Counted from the stretch's first letter, positions 21,182 through 30,083 are shown. The stretch: 64,000 nucleotides of DNA from CAVUAN01 sp963739435 (GCA_963739435.1 CAVUAN010000030.1:22833-86832), one strand, 5' to 3'. The notes: generated by a model not told the origin, from the sequence alone. A program made the numbers and translations.

Positions 21182-22660
21182 GTGGACCGAGTGACGATCG
21201 GCCAGGCCGGCTTCGTCACCGCGCTCGGCAACTGGGCCGCTGGAGATGGGCCAGCCTACCGGCGGCTGGCCGATTCCCTGAAGCAGGCGATCGAAAGGGG
21301 CGAGGTCGCCGCGGGCTCGCGCCTGCCGGCCGAGCGCACGCTCTCGCGGCTGCTGTCGCTCTCGCGCACGACGGTCGTCGCGGCCTACGAGCTTCTGCGC
21401 GACGAGCGCCTGGTCGAGAGCCGCCAGGGCAGCGGCACGCGCGTGCGCGGCAGCGAGAAGCGCGCGGGGCCGTTCCGCGAAGATCCGGCCGGCTCGTTCC
21501 GGCGGCACCCGGTCTACCGCGGCTTGATCGAAGGCTCGGGCGGCACGATCGAGTTTCTGGGAGCGCACCTGCCGGCGTGTGACGGCGTCGTGCGCGACCT
21601 CTCCGCGGCCGACCGCGCGGCTTTGGCCGAGCTCGCGAAGGGGCCCGGCTATGTTCCTCTCGGACTGCCCGAGCTTCGCCGAGCCATCGCCGGCCACGTG
21701 GCTGGATGGGGGCTGCCGACGTCCCCGGACCAGGTCCTCGTCACGAGCGGAGCGCAGCAGGCGATCGGACTGGCAGCCTCGCTCTTTCTCGAGCGCGGCG
21801 ACGCCGTCGCCGTCGAGAACCCGACCTATCTCGGTGCGATCGACATCTTTGCGGCTCAGGGCGCGCGCCTCGTGCCCATTCCGGTCGGGGATGGCGGCGT
21901 GAACGTCGAAGCGCTGCGCGACGCCATCGCCCGTTCGAAGCCGCGCCTGATCTACCTGATGCCGACCTACCAGAACCCGACAGGCGCCGTGCTCTCCGAA
22001 CGCGACCGCCGCCGCGTGGCGCGGCTCGCGATCGACTCGGGCGTTCCGGTCATCGAGGACAACACCCTGGCCGACCTATCGCTCGGCCCCGCGCCCCCTC
22101 CTCCGATTGCGGCCTTCGCGGGCGCCGCTCCGGTCCTGACGGTCGGCTCCATGTCGAAGCTCTTTTGGGGCGGCCTGCGCGTGGGTTGGATCCGCGCGTC
22201 CGAGGAGGTCATCTCCCGGATCGCGAAGCTGAAGATCATGGCGGACCTCGGCGGCTCGCTGGTGGGCCAATTCGTGGCGGTGCGCCTGCTCGGGGAGGCC
22301 TCCCGCGTGCGGCAGGCGCGGCGGCGCGAGATCCGCGAGCGGCTCGACCGCCTGACGAAGCTCTTTGGCAAGCACCTGCCCGACTGGAGCTGGGCTCCGC
22401 CGGCCGGAGGCCTGTCGCTCTGGGTGAAGTTGCCGCACGGCGAGGCCAACGAGTTTTCGCAGGTGGCGCTGCGGCACGGCGTCTCGGTCGTGCCGGGCCC
22501 CCTGACCTCGCCCGACGGCAGCTGCGCCGATCGCCTGCGCGTCCCGTATGTCCTCGAGGCCGGACCCATGACCGAAGGCATCGAACGCCTCGCCCGCGCC
22601 TGGGCGGCCTACTCCGTCACCGCGAGGCGCGAGCGCGAGAACCTGGGAGTCCTGGTCTAG
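21182..22660 (+). CDS. MocR-type GntR regulator with aminotransferase domain
   Basis: Transcription regulator of 492 residues. An N-terminal GntR winged helix (about residues 25-95: YRRLADSLKQAIERGEVAAG, then SRTTVVAAYELLRDERLVES) is fused to a fold-type I aminotransferase domain. The latter has YLMPTYQNPTG, VIEDNTLADLS and the PLP lysine in GSMSKLFWGGLRVGW. Such proteins usually sense PLP or an amino acid or amine and bind direct or inverted repeats at divergent promoters. The start is GTG at 21182; a second GTG 9 nt later is possible, and neither has a clear ribosome-binding site. Divergence from ilvE suggests that gene as a target. Confidence 0.92.
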   Translation: MDRVTIGQAGFVTALGNWAAGDGPAYRRLADSLKQAIERGEVAAGSRLPAERTLSRLLSLSRTTVVAAYELLRDERLVESRQGSGTRVRGSEKRAGPFREDPAGSFRRHPVYRGLIEGSGGTIEFLGAHLPACDGVVRDLSAADRAALAELAKGPGYVPLGLPELRRAIAGHVAGWGLPTSPDQVLVTSGAQQAIGLAASLFLERGDAVAVENPTYLGAIDIFAAQGARLVPIPVGDGGVNVEALRDAIARSKPRLIYLMPTYQNPTGAVLSERDRRRVARLAIDSGVPVIEDNTLADLSLGPAPPPPIAAFAGAAPVLTVGSMSKLFWGGLRVGWIRASEEVISRIAKLKIMADLGGSLVGQFVAVRLLGEASRVRQARRREIRERLDRLTKLFGKHLPDWSWAPPAGGLSLWVKLPHGEANEFSQVALRHGVSVVPGPLTSPDGSCADRLRVPYVLEAGPMTEGIERLARAWAAYSVTARRERENLGVLV

Positions 22661-22662
22661 CC

Positions 22663-24580
22663 CTAGGCGGCCTTTGCGGGCGCGGCGGCTTCGCCTCTCA
22701 GGTACTTGTCGAGGAAGGTCAGAATCGCCTTCCATCCCTCGATCTGGTTCTTCTTCTTCGAGAACCCGTGTCCTTCGTCCGGAAAGACGACGTACTCGAC
22801 GGGCACGCCGTTCTTCTTGACGGCCGCCACGATGTCATCGGATTCGGGCTTGATGACGCGCGGGTCGTTGGCGCCCTGGAGCACGATGAGCGGCTTCTTG
22901 ATCTGGTCGGCGTGGAAGAGGGGCGAGTTGGCCATCAGCATCTCGCGGTCCTTCACCGGGTCGCCGATCTCCTTGTAGAGCGCGAGGCGCTGCGACTCCC
23001 ACCACTTCGGGATCGACTCTCAGCGTCCGGATCCAGTTGGCAACCCCGAAAAGGTCGACGCCCACCTTGAACTCCTCGGGCTGGAAGGCGAGCGCCGCGA
23101 GCACCATGTATCCGCCGTAGCTGCCGCCGATGATGCCGATCCGGTCCTTGTCGACATAGGGAAGGCTCTGCAGGTACTTCTTGGCGGCCACACAGTCCCA
23201 CAGAGGCTCTTTCCCGTGCTTCTGGTCGTCGGCCGTGAAGAACGTTTTTCCGTAGCCGGAGCTGCCCCGGTTGTTGATGCCCAGCACGACGTAGCCGTGG
23301 TTGACGAGGTACTGAATCGCCGCGCTGTAGTTCTTGCGCGTCTGCCCGCCCGGCCCGCCGTGCACCCAGACGAGAGCCGGCGCCTTCGCCTCGGCCGTCG
23401 CCTGGTGCGGCTTGTAGAAGATGTTCGGGATCGTCATCCCGTCGAAGGAAGCGAAGCGCACCACCTTCGACTCGACGAGATCCGCCGTGTCGATCTCCGG
23501 GTTCATCGTGTTCGTCAGCCGCCTCGGCGCGGCCGAGCCGAAATCCCAGACGTAGAGGTTGTTCGGCCCGCGGTCGCCATCGAGCTGAAAAGCGAGCTTC
23601 GTCTCGCTGCGTGAGATCCGCACGGAGCCGATCTCGCCGGAGGGCAGATCGGGAACAACGACGGGCTTGCCGCTCTTCGTGTCCAGGATCTGCAGCACGG
23701 TGCGGGCATCGTCGTTGACGGCCGTCACGCGGTAACGCCCGTTGTACGAGAAGGACATCGAGGAGATGTCCCAGTCCGACTTCTGGACTTCCTCGTGTTT
23801 TCCGGTAGCCAGCTCGTAGCGCTTCACTCGGTCGAACTCGGCGCCGTCGTTGGTCGTGTAGTAGAGCCACTTCGAGGCGGTGTCGAACGCCTCGGGGGAG
23901 TAGTTCGCGGTTCCCTCGTGCTTCGAGATGTGCTGGACCGTTTTGGACGCGATGTTCCAGACGAAGAGGTCGCTGTCGGCAGTCGAGTTGGGTTTGCCGA
24001 GCGCCAGCCACCTCGCGTCGTCCGAGACGCCTGCGACCTGGTAGCCGCCGTCGTTCTGGAAGAGCAGCGTGCGCGCATAGCCGTCGGCCGCGTAGCGGTA
24101 GAGATCGAAGAACTTCGGGTCCCGCTCGTTTGACTGGACGTAGAAGGCGTCGCCCGCGTGCGTCCAGCCGGCAAAGGCGGCCTTGAGGTTCTCACCGGGC
24201 GTCAGGTCCCGTTCCTGGCCGTCCAACCCCCGGACGTAGAGATGGTTCTTCTCGTCGCCGCCCTTGTCGCGCGTGTAGAGGAACCGATCGTCCTTCGGAA
24301 AGTACGACACCGCGACCGTCGTGTCGGTCGTCGAGGTCGTCAGCGGCGTCGCGTCGCCTCCGGCAACCGGGATCGTGTAGACGTTGATGACGCCTGTCTT
24401 GTTCGAGGAGAAAAGGATCCTCTTTTCGTCGGACGAGAACGAGGCGCCGCTGATCGAGGTCGTCGCCAGGAACTGCTCGATCGTGTATTGCTTCGCCGGC
24501 CTCTTGGCCTGGGCGAGCGCCGGGACTGCCAGACCGATCAGGAGGACCGGAGCGAGAGACCGGATCGTTCGAAACTTCAT
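22663..24580 (-). CDS. S9 family (prolyl-oligopeptidase-type) peptidase (one frameshift)
   Basis: Exported S9 serine peptidase, about 639 residues. ATG at 24580 was preferred over a GTG 12 nt upstream. A signal peptide (MKFRTIRSLAPVLLIGLAVP) is followed by a WD40/TolB-like propeller to about residue 370, then an alpha/beta-hydrolase domain. The latter has WVHGGPGGQTR, GINNRGSSGYGK, the nucleophile elbow GGSYGGYM, GANDPRV (acid) and DEGHGF (histidine). The frame changes once near 23020, between VANWIRTLR and the ALYKEIGDP segment. It ends in a low-complexity tail (RGEAAAPAKAA). Probable role: extracellular or periplasmic oligopeptide breakdown. Confidence 0.92.
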
Positions 24581-24641
24581 GTTCACACTCACTTTCGGAG
24601 CGCGATTCTATGGCTGTTGAGTGTCAGCAACCGCGAAATCG

Positions 24642-24657
24642 TGGCATGGAATCTGCA
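24642..24657 (+). promoter_or_regulatory. candidate sigma-54 (-24/-12) promoter
   Basis: TGGCATGGAATCTGCA matches the RpoN pattern with TGGCA at -24, TGC at -12 and the correct 12-bp GG-to-GC distance. It lies 30 bp upstream of the ATG of the proline-rich protein gene, with GTCAAGGAGG between. Mismatches to the full consensus are at the sixth and twelfth bases. Confidence 0.4.
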
Positions 24658-24687
24658 GACTTCATCTGGCGTCAAGGAGGTTTAACC

Positions 24688-25368
24688 ATGCGATCCAACT
24701 ATCGGGTTCTCTTGGCGATAGTCCTGCTCGCTGGGGGTACGTGGGCTCTTGCGCAGGATCCAAATCCATCGCCGCCCCCGCAGCCTGCTCCGCCGGCGGA
24801 GGCGACACCGCCAGCGCCGCCAGCGCCGCCGGAACAACAGAGCGTCGTTCCGCCGGTGGTTCCCGTCGAATCGAAGCCCGTTCTCGCGCTGACCCCGATT
24901 GGAGTCGACACGACCGTCGTCTCGGGCAAGAAACCCGCGCCGAAGGCACCGCGCATCGACAAGAAGGCCGCGGACGCGGTCGCAAAGAAGCCGGTGGATG
25001 AGAAGGCGGTCAAGAGTGTGGAGGCCGCCACAGTCGCGGCCTTTGGCGATACGGCGGCGCCGCCGCCGGGCTCGCCTCCCAACGCGTCCGAGACCACGGC
25101 GAGCTCGCCGGCCACGGACAATCCGGCGCCGCCACTGCCTGCCGAGGCTGCCCGCGGCGATGTGATCCCCGCTCAGGAGGCGGCGCAGAAGAAGGTCGTG
25201 AAGGAAGGCGCCCTTCTGATCGCCCTTGGCTTTCTCATTCTCGTCGCGCTCACCATGGCGCTCTACATCGCGCGCGGTTCGGCCAGCTCCTCGAGGAGTC
25301 TCTCGATCTTCCCGGACGGGCCGAGAGCCCAACCCAGGTCCCCTCTCGCCAGCGGCCGCCATCTCTGA
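24688..25368 (+). CDS. proline/alanine-rich envelope protein, unknown
   Basis: No family recognised. 226 residues; ATG at 24688 was chosen because AAGGAGG lies 7-8 nt upstream and a signal peptide follows at once (MRSNYRVLLAIVLLAGGTWA). The mature part is a long Pro/Ala/Glu-rich low-complexity linker with a Lys-rich stretch in the middle (about residues 75-115). Near residue 175-195 there is one hydrophobic membrane segment (EGALLIALGFLILVALTMAL), then a short basic tail. The layout suggests a periplasm-spanning anchor of unknown role. A sigma-54-type promoter lies upstream and a strong terminator 25 bp downstream, so it is a single-gene unit. Confidence 0.8.
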   Translation: MRSNYRVLLAIVLLAGGTWALAQDPNPSPPPQPAPPAEATPPAPPAPPEQQSVVPPVVPVESKPVLALTPIGVDTTVVSGKKPAPKAPRIDKKAADAVAKKPVDEKAVKSVEAATVAAFGDTAAPPPGSPPNASETTASSPATDNPAPPLPAEAARGDVIPAQEAAQKKVVKEGALLIALGFLILVALTMALYIARGSASSSRSLSIFPDGPRAQPRSPLASGRHL

Positions 25369-25391
25369 TGCGCGGCTCGCGGTGAGCCTCA

Positions 25392-25425
25392 GGGCGGGGG
25401 TAGGCCCCCGCCCGTTCCTCTTTTT
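25392..25425 (+). terminator. rho-independent terminator
   Basis: GGGCGGGGG (25392-25400), a 4-nt loop and CCCCCGCCC (25405-25413) form a 9-bp GC stem, followed by a pyrimidine tract rich in T. It ends the transcript of the 24688 gene and separates it from the DGPF-sigma operon. Confidence 0.85.
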
Positions 25426-25437
25426 CTTTCCTGCCGA

Positions 25438-25464
25438 TGTCGATTCTTCCCCCCGCCGTTCGAC
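25438..25464 (+). promoter_or_regulatory. ECF42-type autoregulated promoter
   Basis: TGTCGA at 25438-25443, a 17-bp spacer and CGAC at 25461-25464. As I recall the published ECF42 work, the target promoter of this group carries TGTCGA at -35 and CGA at -10. It sits immediately upstream of the DGPF gene that accompanies the sigma factor, exactly where an ECF42 promoter is expected. Confidence 0.65.
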
Positions 25465-25489
25465 TCACTGGTGAAAAGGAGGCCTCACC

Positions 25490-25837
25490 ATGCGTTACAT
25501 GCTTCTGATCTACAGCCCGGAGGCGCAATGGGCCGCGATGTCGGAACAGCAGCGAGGGCAGATTTACGGGGAGTACATGGCCTTCACCGAGGCCATCAAG
25601 AAGAGCGGGAACCACAAGGCAGGCGACCCGCTGCAACCGACTTCGGCAGCCACGACGGTTCGGGTGAAGAACGGCAAGGCCGTGGCGACGGACGGCCCGT
25701 TTGCCGAGACGCGCGAGCAGCTGGGCGGCTACTACATCGTCGAGGCGAAGAACCTGGACGAGGCCAACGAGATCGCCGGGCGGGTGCCCGGGGCCAAGTA
25801 CGGCTCGATCGAGGTGCGTCCCATCATGGACATGTGA
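25490..25837 (+). CDS. YCII/DGPF domain protein linked to ECF42 sigma
   Basis: Small (115 residues) DGPF-type YCII-related protein. It shows the diagnostic DGPFAETREQLGGYYIVEA motif and the typical start MRYMLLIYSPEAQWAAM. AAGGAGG precedes the ATG. Proteins of this kind are encoded beside ECF42 sigma factors in many phyla and are direct targets of the sigma factor; their enzymatic role is not established. The next gene, 51 bp on, is the sigma factor. No membrane segment, so it acts in the cytoplasm. Confidence 0.93.
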   Translation: MRYMLLIYSPEAQWAAMSEQQRGQIYGEYMAFTEAIKKSGNHKAGDPLQPTSAATTVRVKNGKAVATDGPFAETREQLGGYYIVEAKNLDEANEIAGRVPGAKYGSIEVRPIMDM

Positions 25838-25888
25838 CGGGCTTTTCGTCCCTGGCCCCGGCGAGAGTAGTCTCGCCGGGGCATCTCC

Positions 25889-27136
25889 ATGTCCATCGAA
25901 AACATCTACCGTGAGGAGTCCGGCCGGATCCTCGCCACGCTCATCCGGCTGGTGGGAGATTTCGACCTCGCCGAAGAAGTCATGCAGGACGCTTTCGCCG
26001 CGGCCCTCGAACAATGGCCCGGCCACGGCGTGCCCGAACATCCCCGCGCCTGGCTCGTCGCGACGGCGCGCCACAAGGCCATCGACCGGCTCCGCCGCGA
26101 CGCCCGTTTCGCACAGAAGCGCGAGGAGCTCTCGCGCTGGGCAGCGCTCGGGGAAGGGGAGGCCCCGGGCTTTGCCGGCGAGGAGGACAACCGCGTGGCG
26201 GACGACCGCCTGCGCCTGATCTTCACTTGCTGCCATCCCTCTCTCTCGATCGAGGCCCAGGTCGCTCTGACACTGCGGACACTCGGCGGGCTGACGACCG
26301 AAGAGATCGCCCGCGCGTTTCTGGTGCCGGCACCCACGATGGCCCAGCGTCTCGTGCGCGCCAAGTCGAAGATCCGCCAGGCGAAGATCCCGTACCGCGT
26401 CCCGCCCGACGACAAGCTGCCGGAGCGTCTGGACGCCGTCCTCGTCGTTCTGTATGTCGTCTTCAACGAGGGCTACGCCGCCACCTCCGGCGGCGAGCTC
26501 GTGCGGGGCGAGCTTTGCGCCGAGGCGATTCGCCTGGCCCGGCTGTTGATGGAGCTCGTTCCCGAGAGCGCCGAGGCCCGAGCGCTTCTTGCCCTGATGC
26601 TGCTCCACGATTCGCGCCGCAATGCCCGCGTCTCGCCTGAAGGCGATCTCGTGCGCCTCGAGGACCAGGACCGCGGGAAATGGGATGCCGAGGAGATTCG
26701 CGAGGGCCTGGCGTTGACCGAGTCGGCTCTTCGCCGCGGCGGACCTGGTTCCTACGCGCTCCAGGCCGCGATTGCGGCGCTCCACGCCGAGGCCGCTTCT
26801 CCTCGAGACACCGACTGGCTCCAGATCGTCGAGCTCTACCGCGAGCTCCTCGACCGCCATCCTTCGCCCGTCATCGAGCTGAACCACGCCGCCGCGGTCG
26901 CCGAGGCGCACGGCCCCGAGGTGGGCTTGAAGCTCCTGGACGATCTCGAAGCGCGCGGCGAGCTCGCGGCCTACCATCTCCTGCCTGCTGCCCGCGGCCA
27001 CTTTCTCGCCCGTCTGAACCGCCCCGCCGAAGCCGCCGAGGCCTACCGCCGGGCGCTTTCTCTCGTCTCCACTGTCCCCGAGCGCCGCTTCCTCGAGTGG
27101 GAGCTTGCTCGGATCGAGAAGGCCGGCCGAGAATGA
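25889..27136 (+). CDS. ECF42-type RNA polymerase sigma factor with TPR-like C-terminus
   Basis: Extracytoplasmic-function sigma factor of 415 residues. Sigma region 2 lies in about residues 1-80 (FDLAEEVMQDAFAAALEQWP, then HKAIDRLRRDARF) and region 4 in about 110-180 (ALTLRTLGGLTTEEIARAFL, then TMAQRLVRAKSKIR). A C-terminal extension of about 230 residues has SNF2/TPR-like helical repeats (LYRELLDRHPSPVIELNHAA). The long extension and the neighbouring DGPF gene define the ECF42 group, which lacks an anti-sigma factor; the extension itself is thought to control activity. The likely regulon begins with the promoter at 25438. Confidence 0.93.
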   Translation: MSIENIYREESGRILATLIRLVGDFDLAEEVMQDAFAAALEQWPGHGVPEHPRAWLVATARHKAIDRLRRDARFAQKREELSRWAALGEGEAPGFAGEEDNRVADDRLRLIFTCCHPSLSIEAQVALTLRTLGGLTTEEIARAFLVPAPTMAQRLVRAKSKIRQAKIPYRVPPDDKLPERLDAVLVVLYVVFNEGYAATSGGELVRGELCAEAIRLARLLMELVPESAEARALLALMLLHDSRRNARVSPEGDLVRLEDQDRGKWDAEEIREGLALTESALRRGGPGSYALQAAIAALHAEAASPRDTDWLQIVELYRELLDRHPSPVIELNHAAAVAEAHGPEVGLKLLDDLEARGELAAYHLLPAARGHFLARLNRPAEAAEAYRRALSLVSTVPERRFLEWELARIEKAGRE

Positions 27137-27155
27137 GCGGGTATAGCCTGCCCGA

Positions 27156-28736
27156 GTGGACGATTCAGCGGCGAGGGGGCAGGGGAGCCGGGCGCGGGTA
27201 GAAAAGCTGTTCGCGCCTCTTCTTGCGTCGGGCGACAAGCCCGCCCTCGTCTTCGAGGGGCGCACCTGGACCTATCGCGAGCTCGACAGCCTTTCACGGC
27301 ACTACGCGCGCGGCCTCGAGACGGCGGGCCTGGCACCGGGCGACCGGGTCGCCGTGTACGCCGAGTCGTGTCCGGAAGTGATCGTGGCGATGCTCGCTCA
27401 CTACCGCGCCGGCCTCGTTCACGTTCCGATCAATCCGAGCTACCGGGGCGAGGAGCTGACGCACATCCTCGAGGACTCGGGGGCAAAGGCCGTTCTCGTC
27501 GCCGCCGATTCTCCCGCGGCCGGCGTTTTGAATGCGATCGCGCCTCCCGAGAACCTGCGGCTTCAGATCCTGATCGGCGGCTCGGGCGGCGCGGCCGGCA
27601 CGCTCGCCTTCGAGTGGCTCGCCGCATCCCCGCTGCCGCGCACTGCCCGCGCGGCGCCGCCGCAAGCCCGGGATGCGGACACAGCCGCTCTGCTCTACAC
27701 CTCGGGCACGACGGGCAAGAGCAAGGGTGTCGAGCTCTCTTTTCGCTCGATCGTCGAGAACACGGAGGCGGTGACGGGGCTCTGGCGGTTCACTCCGGAG
27801 GACCGCATCGCCCTGGCGCTGCCGCTCTTCCATGTCCACGGGTTGTGCCTGGGGCTGCACGGCGCGCTCTTGCACGGGCAGACGCTCCTTCTCGGCAGAA
27901 GCTTCGACGCGGCGCGCGTGGTCCGGGCTTTCGCTTCCGAGGGAGCGACGGTCTTCATGGGTGTGCCGACCATGTACGTGCGCCTGCTCGACTACATGAA
28001 GGAACGGCCGGACACGGGCGCGAGCCTCGCACGCGGCCGCCTCTTCACCTCCGGCAGCGCGGGCCTTCCTTCAGACGATTTTCTCTCCTTCGAAGATCGC
28101 ACGGGCCATCGCGTCCTCGAACGCTACGGCATGACCGAGACTCTCTTCACGCTCTCGAACCCGTACGACGACCGCCGCCCGGGGACCGTCGGCCTGCCGG
28201 TGCCGGGCTGTGTCGTCCGGATCGTGGACGAGGAGGGGCGCGAGGTCCGGTCGGGGGAGCTCGGCGAAATCCAGGTCAAGAGCAACGGCATGATGACGGG
28301 TTATCGGGGAAAGCCCGAGGAGACGGCCGCGTCCCTGCGCTACGGCTGGTTTGCGACAGGCGATGTCGCGCGCGCGGGCCCGGACCATTACGTTGCGATC
28401 GTCGGCCGCGACTCGGTCGACATCATCAAGAGCGGGGGATTCAAGATCTCGGCCCGCGAAATCGAGGACGTCCTGCGGCGGCATCCGGCCGTGCGCGAAG
28501 TCGCCGTCGTCGGTGTTGCAGACCGCGTGTGGGGCCAGAAGGTCCTGGCGGCCGTCGTGCTCGCACAGGCGGCCGACACGCACTCGGAGGCCTGGCTCCT
28601 TTCGGATCTGTCCTCCTTCTGCGCCCGCCACCTCGCCGATTACAAGTGCCCGCGCGCGGTGCGCATCTTTCCCGAGCTGCCCCGCAATGCCCTCGGCAAA
28701 GTCCAGAAGCACAGGATCCTCGAAAAAATCGGCTAG
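27156..28736 (+). CDS. AMP-dependent acyl-CoA synthetase, MatB-like
   Basis: ANL-superfamily acid-CoA ligase, 526 residues: carboxylate + ATP + CoA to acyl-CoA. It shows the P-loop YTSGTTGKSKGVELS, ERYGMTET, GWFATGDVA, and the C-terminal lysine motif LPRNALGKVQKHRI. The overall length and the VPINPSYRGEELTHILEDSG segment resemble malonyl-CoA synthetases (MatB) more than long-chain acyl ligases, but the substrate is inferred only. GTG start at 27156, 20 bp after the sigma factor stop, so it may be read through from the ECF42 operon. No signal peptide. Confidence 0.88.
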   Translation: MDDSAARGQGSRARVEKLFAPLLASGDKPALVFEGRTWTYRELDSLSRHYARGLETAGLAPGDRVAVYAESCPEVIVAMLAHYRAGLVHVPINPSYRGEELTHILEDSGAKAVLVAADSPAAGVLNAIAPPENLRLQILIGGSGGAAGTLAFEWLAASPLPRTARAAPPQARDADTAALLYTSGTTGKSKGVELSFRSIVENTEAVTGLWRFTPEDRIALALPLFHVHGLCLGLHGALLHGQTLLLGRSFDAARVVRAFASEGATVFMGVPTMYVRLLDYMKERPDTGASLARGRLFTSGSAGLPSDDFLSFEDRTGHRVLERYGMTETLFTLSNPYDDRRPGTVGLPVPGCVVRIVDEEGREVRSGELGEIQVKSNGMMTGYRGKPEETAASLRYGWFATGDVARAGPDHYVAIVGRDSVDIIKSGGFKISAREIEDVLRRHPAVREVAVVGVADRVWGQKVLAAVVLAQAADTHSEAWLLSDLSSFCARHLADYKCPRAVRIFPELPRNALGKVQKHRILEKIG

Positions 28737-29174
28737 AGAGCCTCGCGAACCTCGAAGCCGCCCCGACGACGGGCCGCCTCCCTCGGAGGCACGCTCGGGT
28801 CAGGCTGCGCAGGGGATCAGTGGACCCTCGCTCGTCACTCGGTCGCAGCTTTCTCGGGACTCAAGAAACTGTGTACCTTGCTCCCTCGCTAGAGTCCTCC
28901 TCCGGGAGGCGGCCCGCCGCCGGGGCTCACACTGAGACAGTAGTCACTGTGAGAGCACCGGAACGGCGGGGCCGCCCTGCGGGACCGTCGAAACTGGGTG
29001 GGTGTGCAAGGCCGGGTCGGGCGAAGGCCATGAGAGTTCTTGCACCAGTTTCGTAGAGCGGCCGCCAGGAAGGATCTGACTGGTGCCGGAGTAAACGGCC
29101 GCGTGTCCCGCAGGGCGGCCCCGTCGGTCCGGGGCGGCTAATATGCCCTTTACATCAATTCGAGAGCTCTCTGG
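28737..29174. other. 438-bp gene-free segment with strong RNA-type structure
   Basis: No credible coding frame. It lies between two converging genes. It holds several hairpins, for example GCCTCC/GGAGGC at 28776-28790 and CTCACA/TGTGAG at 28926-28953. Its main feature is the nested inverted repeat at 28964-29126 described separately. It lacks the T-tract of a simple terminator. Confidence 0.7.
28964..29126. ncRNA. candidate structured RNA or hairpin element
   Basis: Outer arms 28968-28985 and 29105-29122 are an 18-bp perfect inverted repeat (GGGGCCGCCCTGCGGGAC and its complement), extendable by several pairs. Inside are GAAACTG (28990-28996) with CAGTTTC (29046-29052) and GTGCAAG (29004-29010) with CTTGCAC (29039-29045), plus a small GGCC hairpin at the tip. 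The complete fold is a roughly 160-nt rod with side arms. The motifs of RNase P, tmRNA, SRP RNA or 6S RNA that I looked for are absent. The strand cannot be assigned because the pairing is symmetric. Confidence 0.5.
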
Positions 29175-30083
29175 CTAGAACTGGGGGGCGAAGACCTTCA
29201 GGATCTCGGCGGTGGTCGTGACGACTCCCGCCTGCTGCGCCTTGTGGCGGACTTCGGCTGTGCGGTCGACGAGCGAGGGCTGGTTGACCTCGTAGAGCAC
29301 GCCGGTTGTGAGCTTGTCGGTCTCGCGCGTGTAGCGGAGCGCCGCCGCCCGGTCCGTGCGGTCGTGATCGGCGGGAAGGAAGGCGAGCTTCGCCTTGAGG
29401 ATCTTGAATTGGTCGTCGCCGCGCCAGGTGACGCAGGGGGACATGACGTTCAGGAACGCGAACCCGTGGTGTTGGATCGCCTGCGTCATGAGCTCCGTCA
29501 GGGTCTTCGGATCTCCCGAGAAGCCGCGCCCGACCCATGTCGCCCCGAAGCTGATGGCGAGCTCGCAGGGATCGACCGACGGCTCCGGGTTGCCCCAGAA
29601 GGTCGACTTGGTCTTGTCCCCGGCGGGCGTCGTCGGCGCGACCTGCCCCTTGGTCAGGCCGTAGATCTCGTTGTCCATGATCAGGTAGGCCACGTCGAGG
29701 TTGCGCCGCGCCGCGTGGAGGAAGTGATTGCCGCCAATTGCGATGCCGTCCCCGTCTCCGCCCACGGCGATGACGTTGAGCTCCGGCCGCGCCACCTTGA
29801 TGCCCGTTGCGAGCGTGAGGGCCCGCCCGTGAACGCCGTTGAATCCGAACGTCGAGACGTAGCCGGGCAGACGCGAGGAGCAGCCGATCCCGGAGACGAC
29901 GACCGTGTTGCAGGGTTCGAGCTGCAGTTTCGCCATGGCGCGGTGGAGCGCGGCCAGCGCCCCGAAATCGCCGCAGCCGGCGCACCAGACCGGCTTCAAC
30001 TCGGACTTGTAGTCTTCGGGCTTGAAGACCGGAAGATCGGTGGGCGTGACCGTGCCGGGCAGGCTCGTGCCGGGAGTGCTCAT
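29175..30083 (-). CDS. korB: 2-oxoacid:ferredoxin oxidoreductase subunit beta
   Basis: Thiamine-diphosphate subunit, 302 residues, of a two-subunit 2-oxoacid (probably 2-oxoglutarate) ferredoxin oxidoreductase. It shows WCAGCGDFGALAALH, CSSRLPGYVSTFGFNGVHGR, the ThDP motif GDGDGIAIGGNHFLHAARRN and DNEIYGLTKGQVAPTTPAG. The start is ATG at 30083, with GGAGG 7 nt upstream. In the sequence as given this frame continues without a stop into korA. The strong ribosome-binding site and an ATGA overlap in the alternative frame indicate two separate subunits. With isocitrate dehydrogenase at 58 kb it would complete 2-oxoglutarate to succinyl-CoA. Confidence 0.92.
   Translation of the reverse strand: MSTPGTSLPGTVTPTDLPVFKPEDYKSELKPVWCAGCGDFGALAALHRAMAKLQLEPCNTVVVSGIGCSSRLPGYVSTFGFNGVHGRALTLATGIKVARPELNVIAVGGDGDGIAIGGNHFLHAARRNLDVAYLIMDNEIYGLTKGQVAPTTPAGDKTKSTFWGNPEPSVDPCELAISFGATWVGRGFSGDPKTLTELMTQAIQHHGFAFLNVMSPCVTWRGDDQFKILKAKLAFLPADHDRTDRAAALRYTRETDKLTTGVLYEVNQPSLVDRTAEVRHKAQQAGVVTTTAEILKVFAPQF

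Noticed and set aside
28964..29126. RNase P RNA, tmRNA, SRP RNA or 6S RNA
   Set aside because: Core motifs of these RNAs were not found; only generic nested pairing is present.
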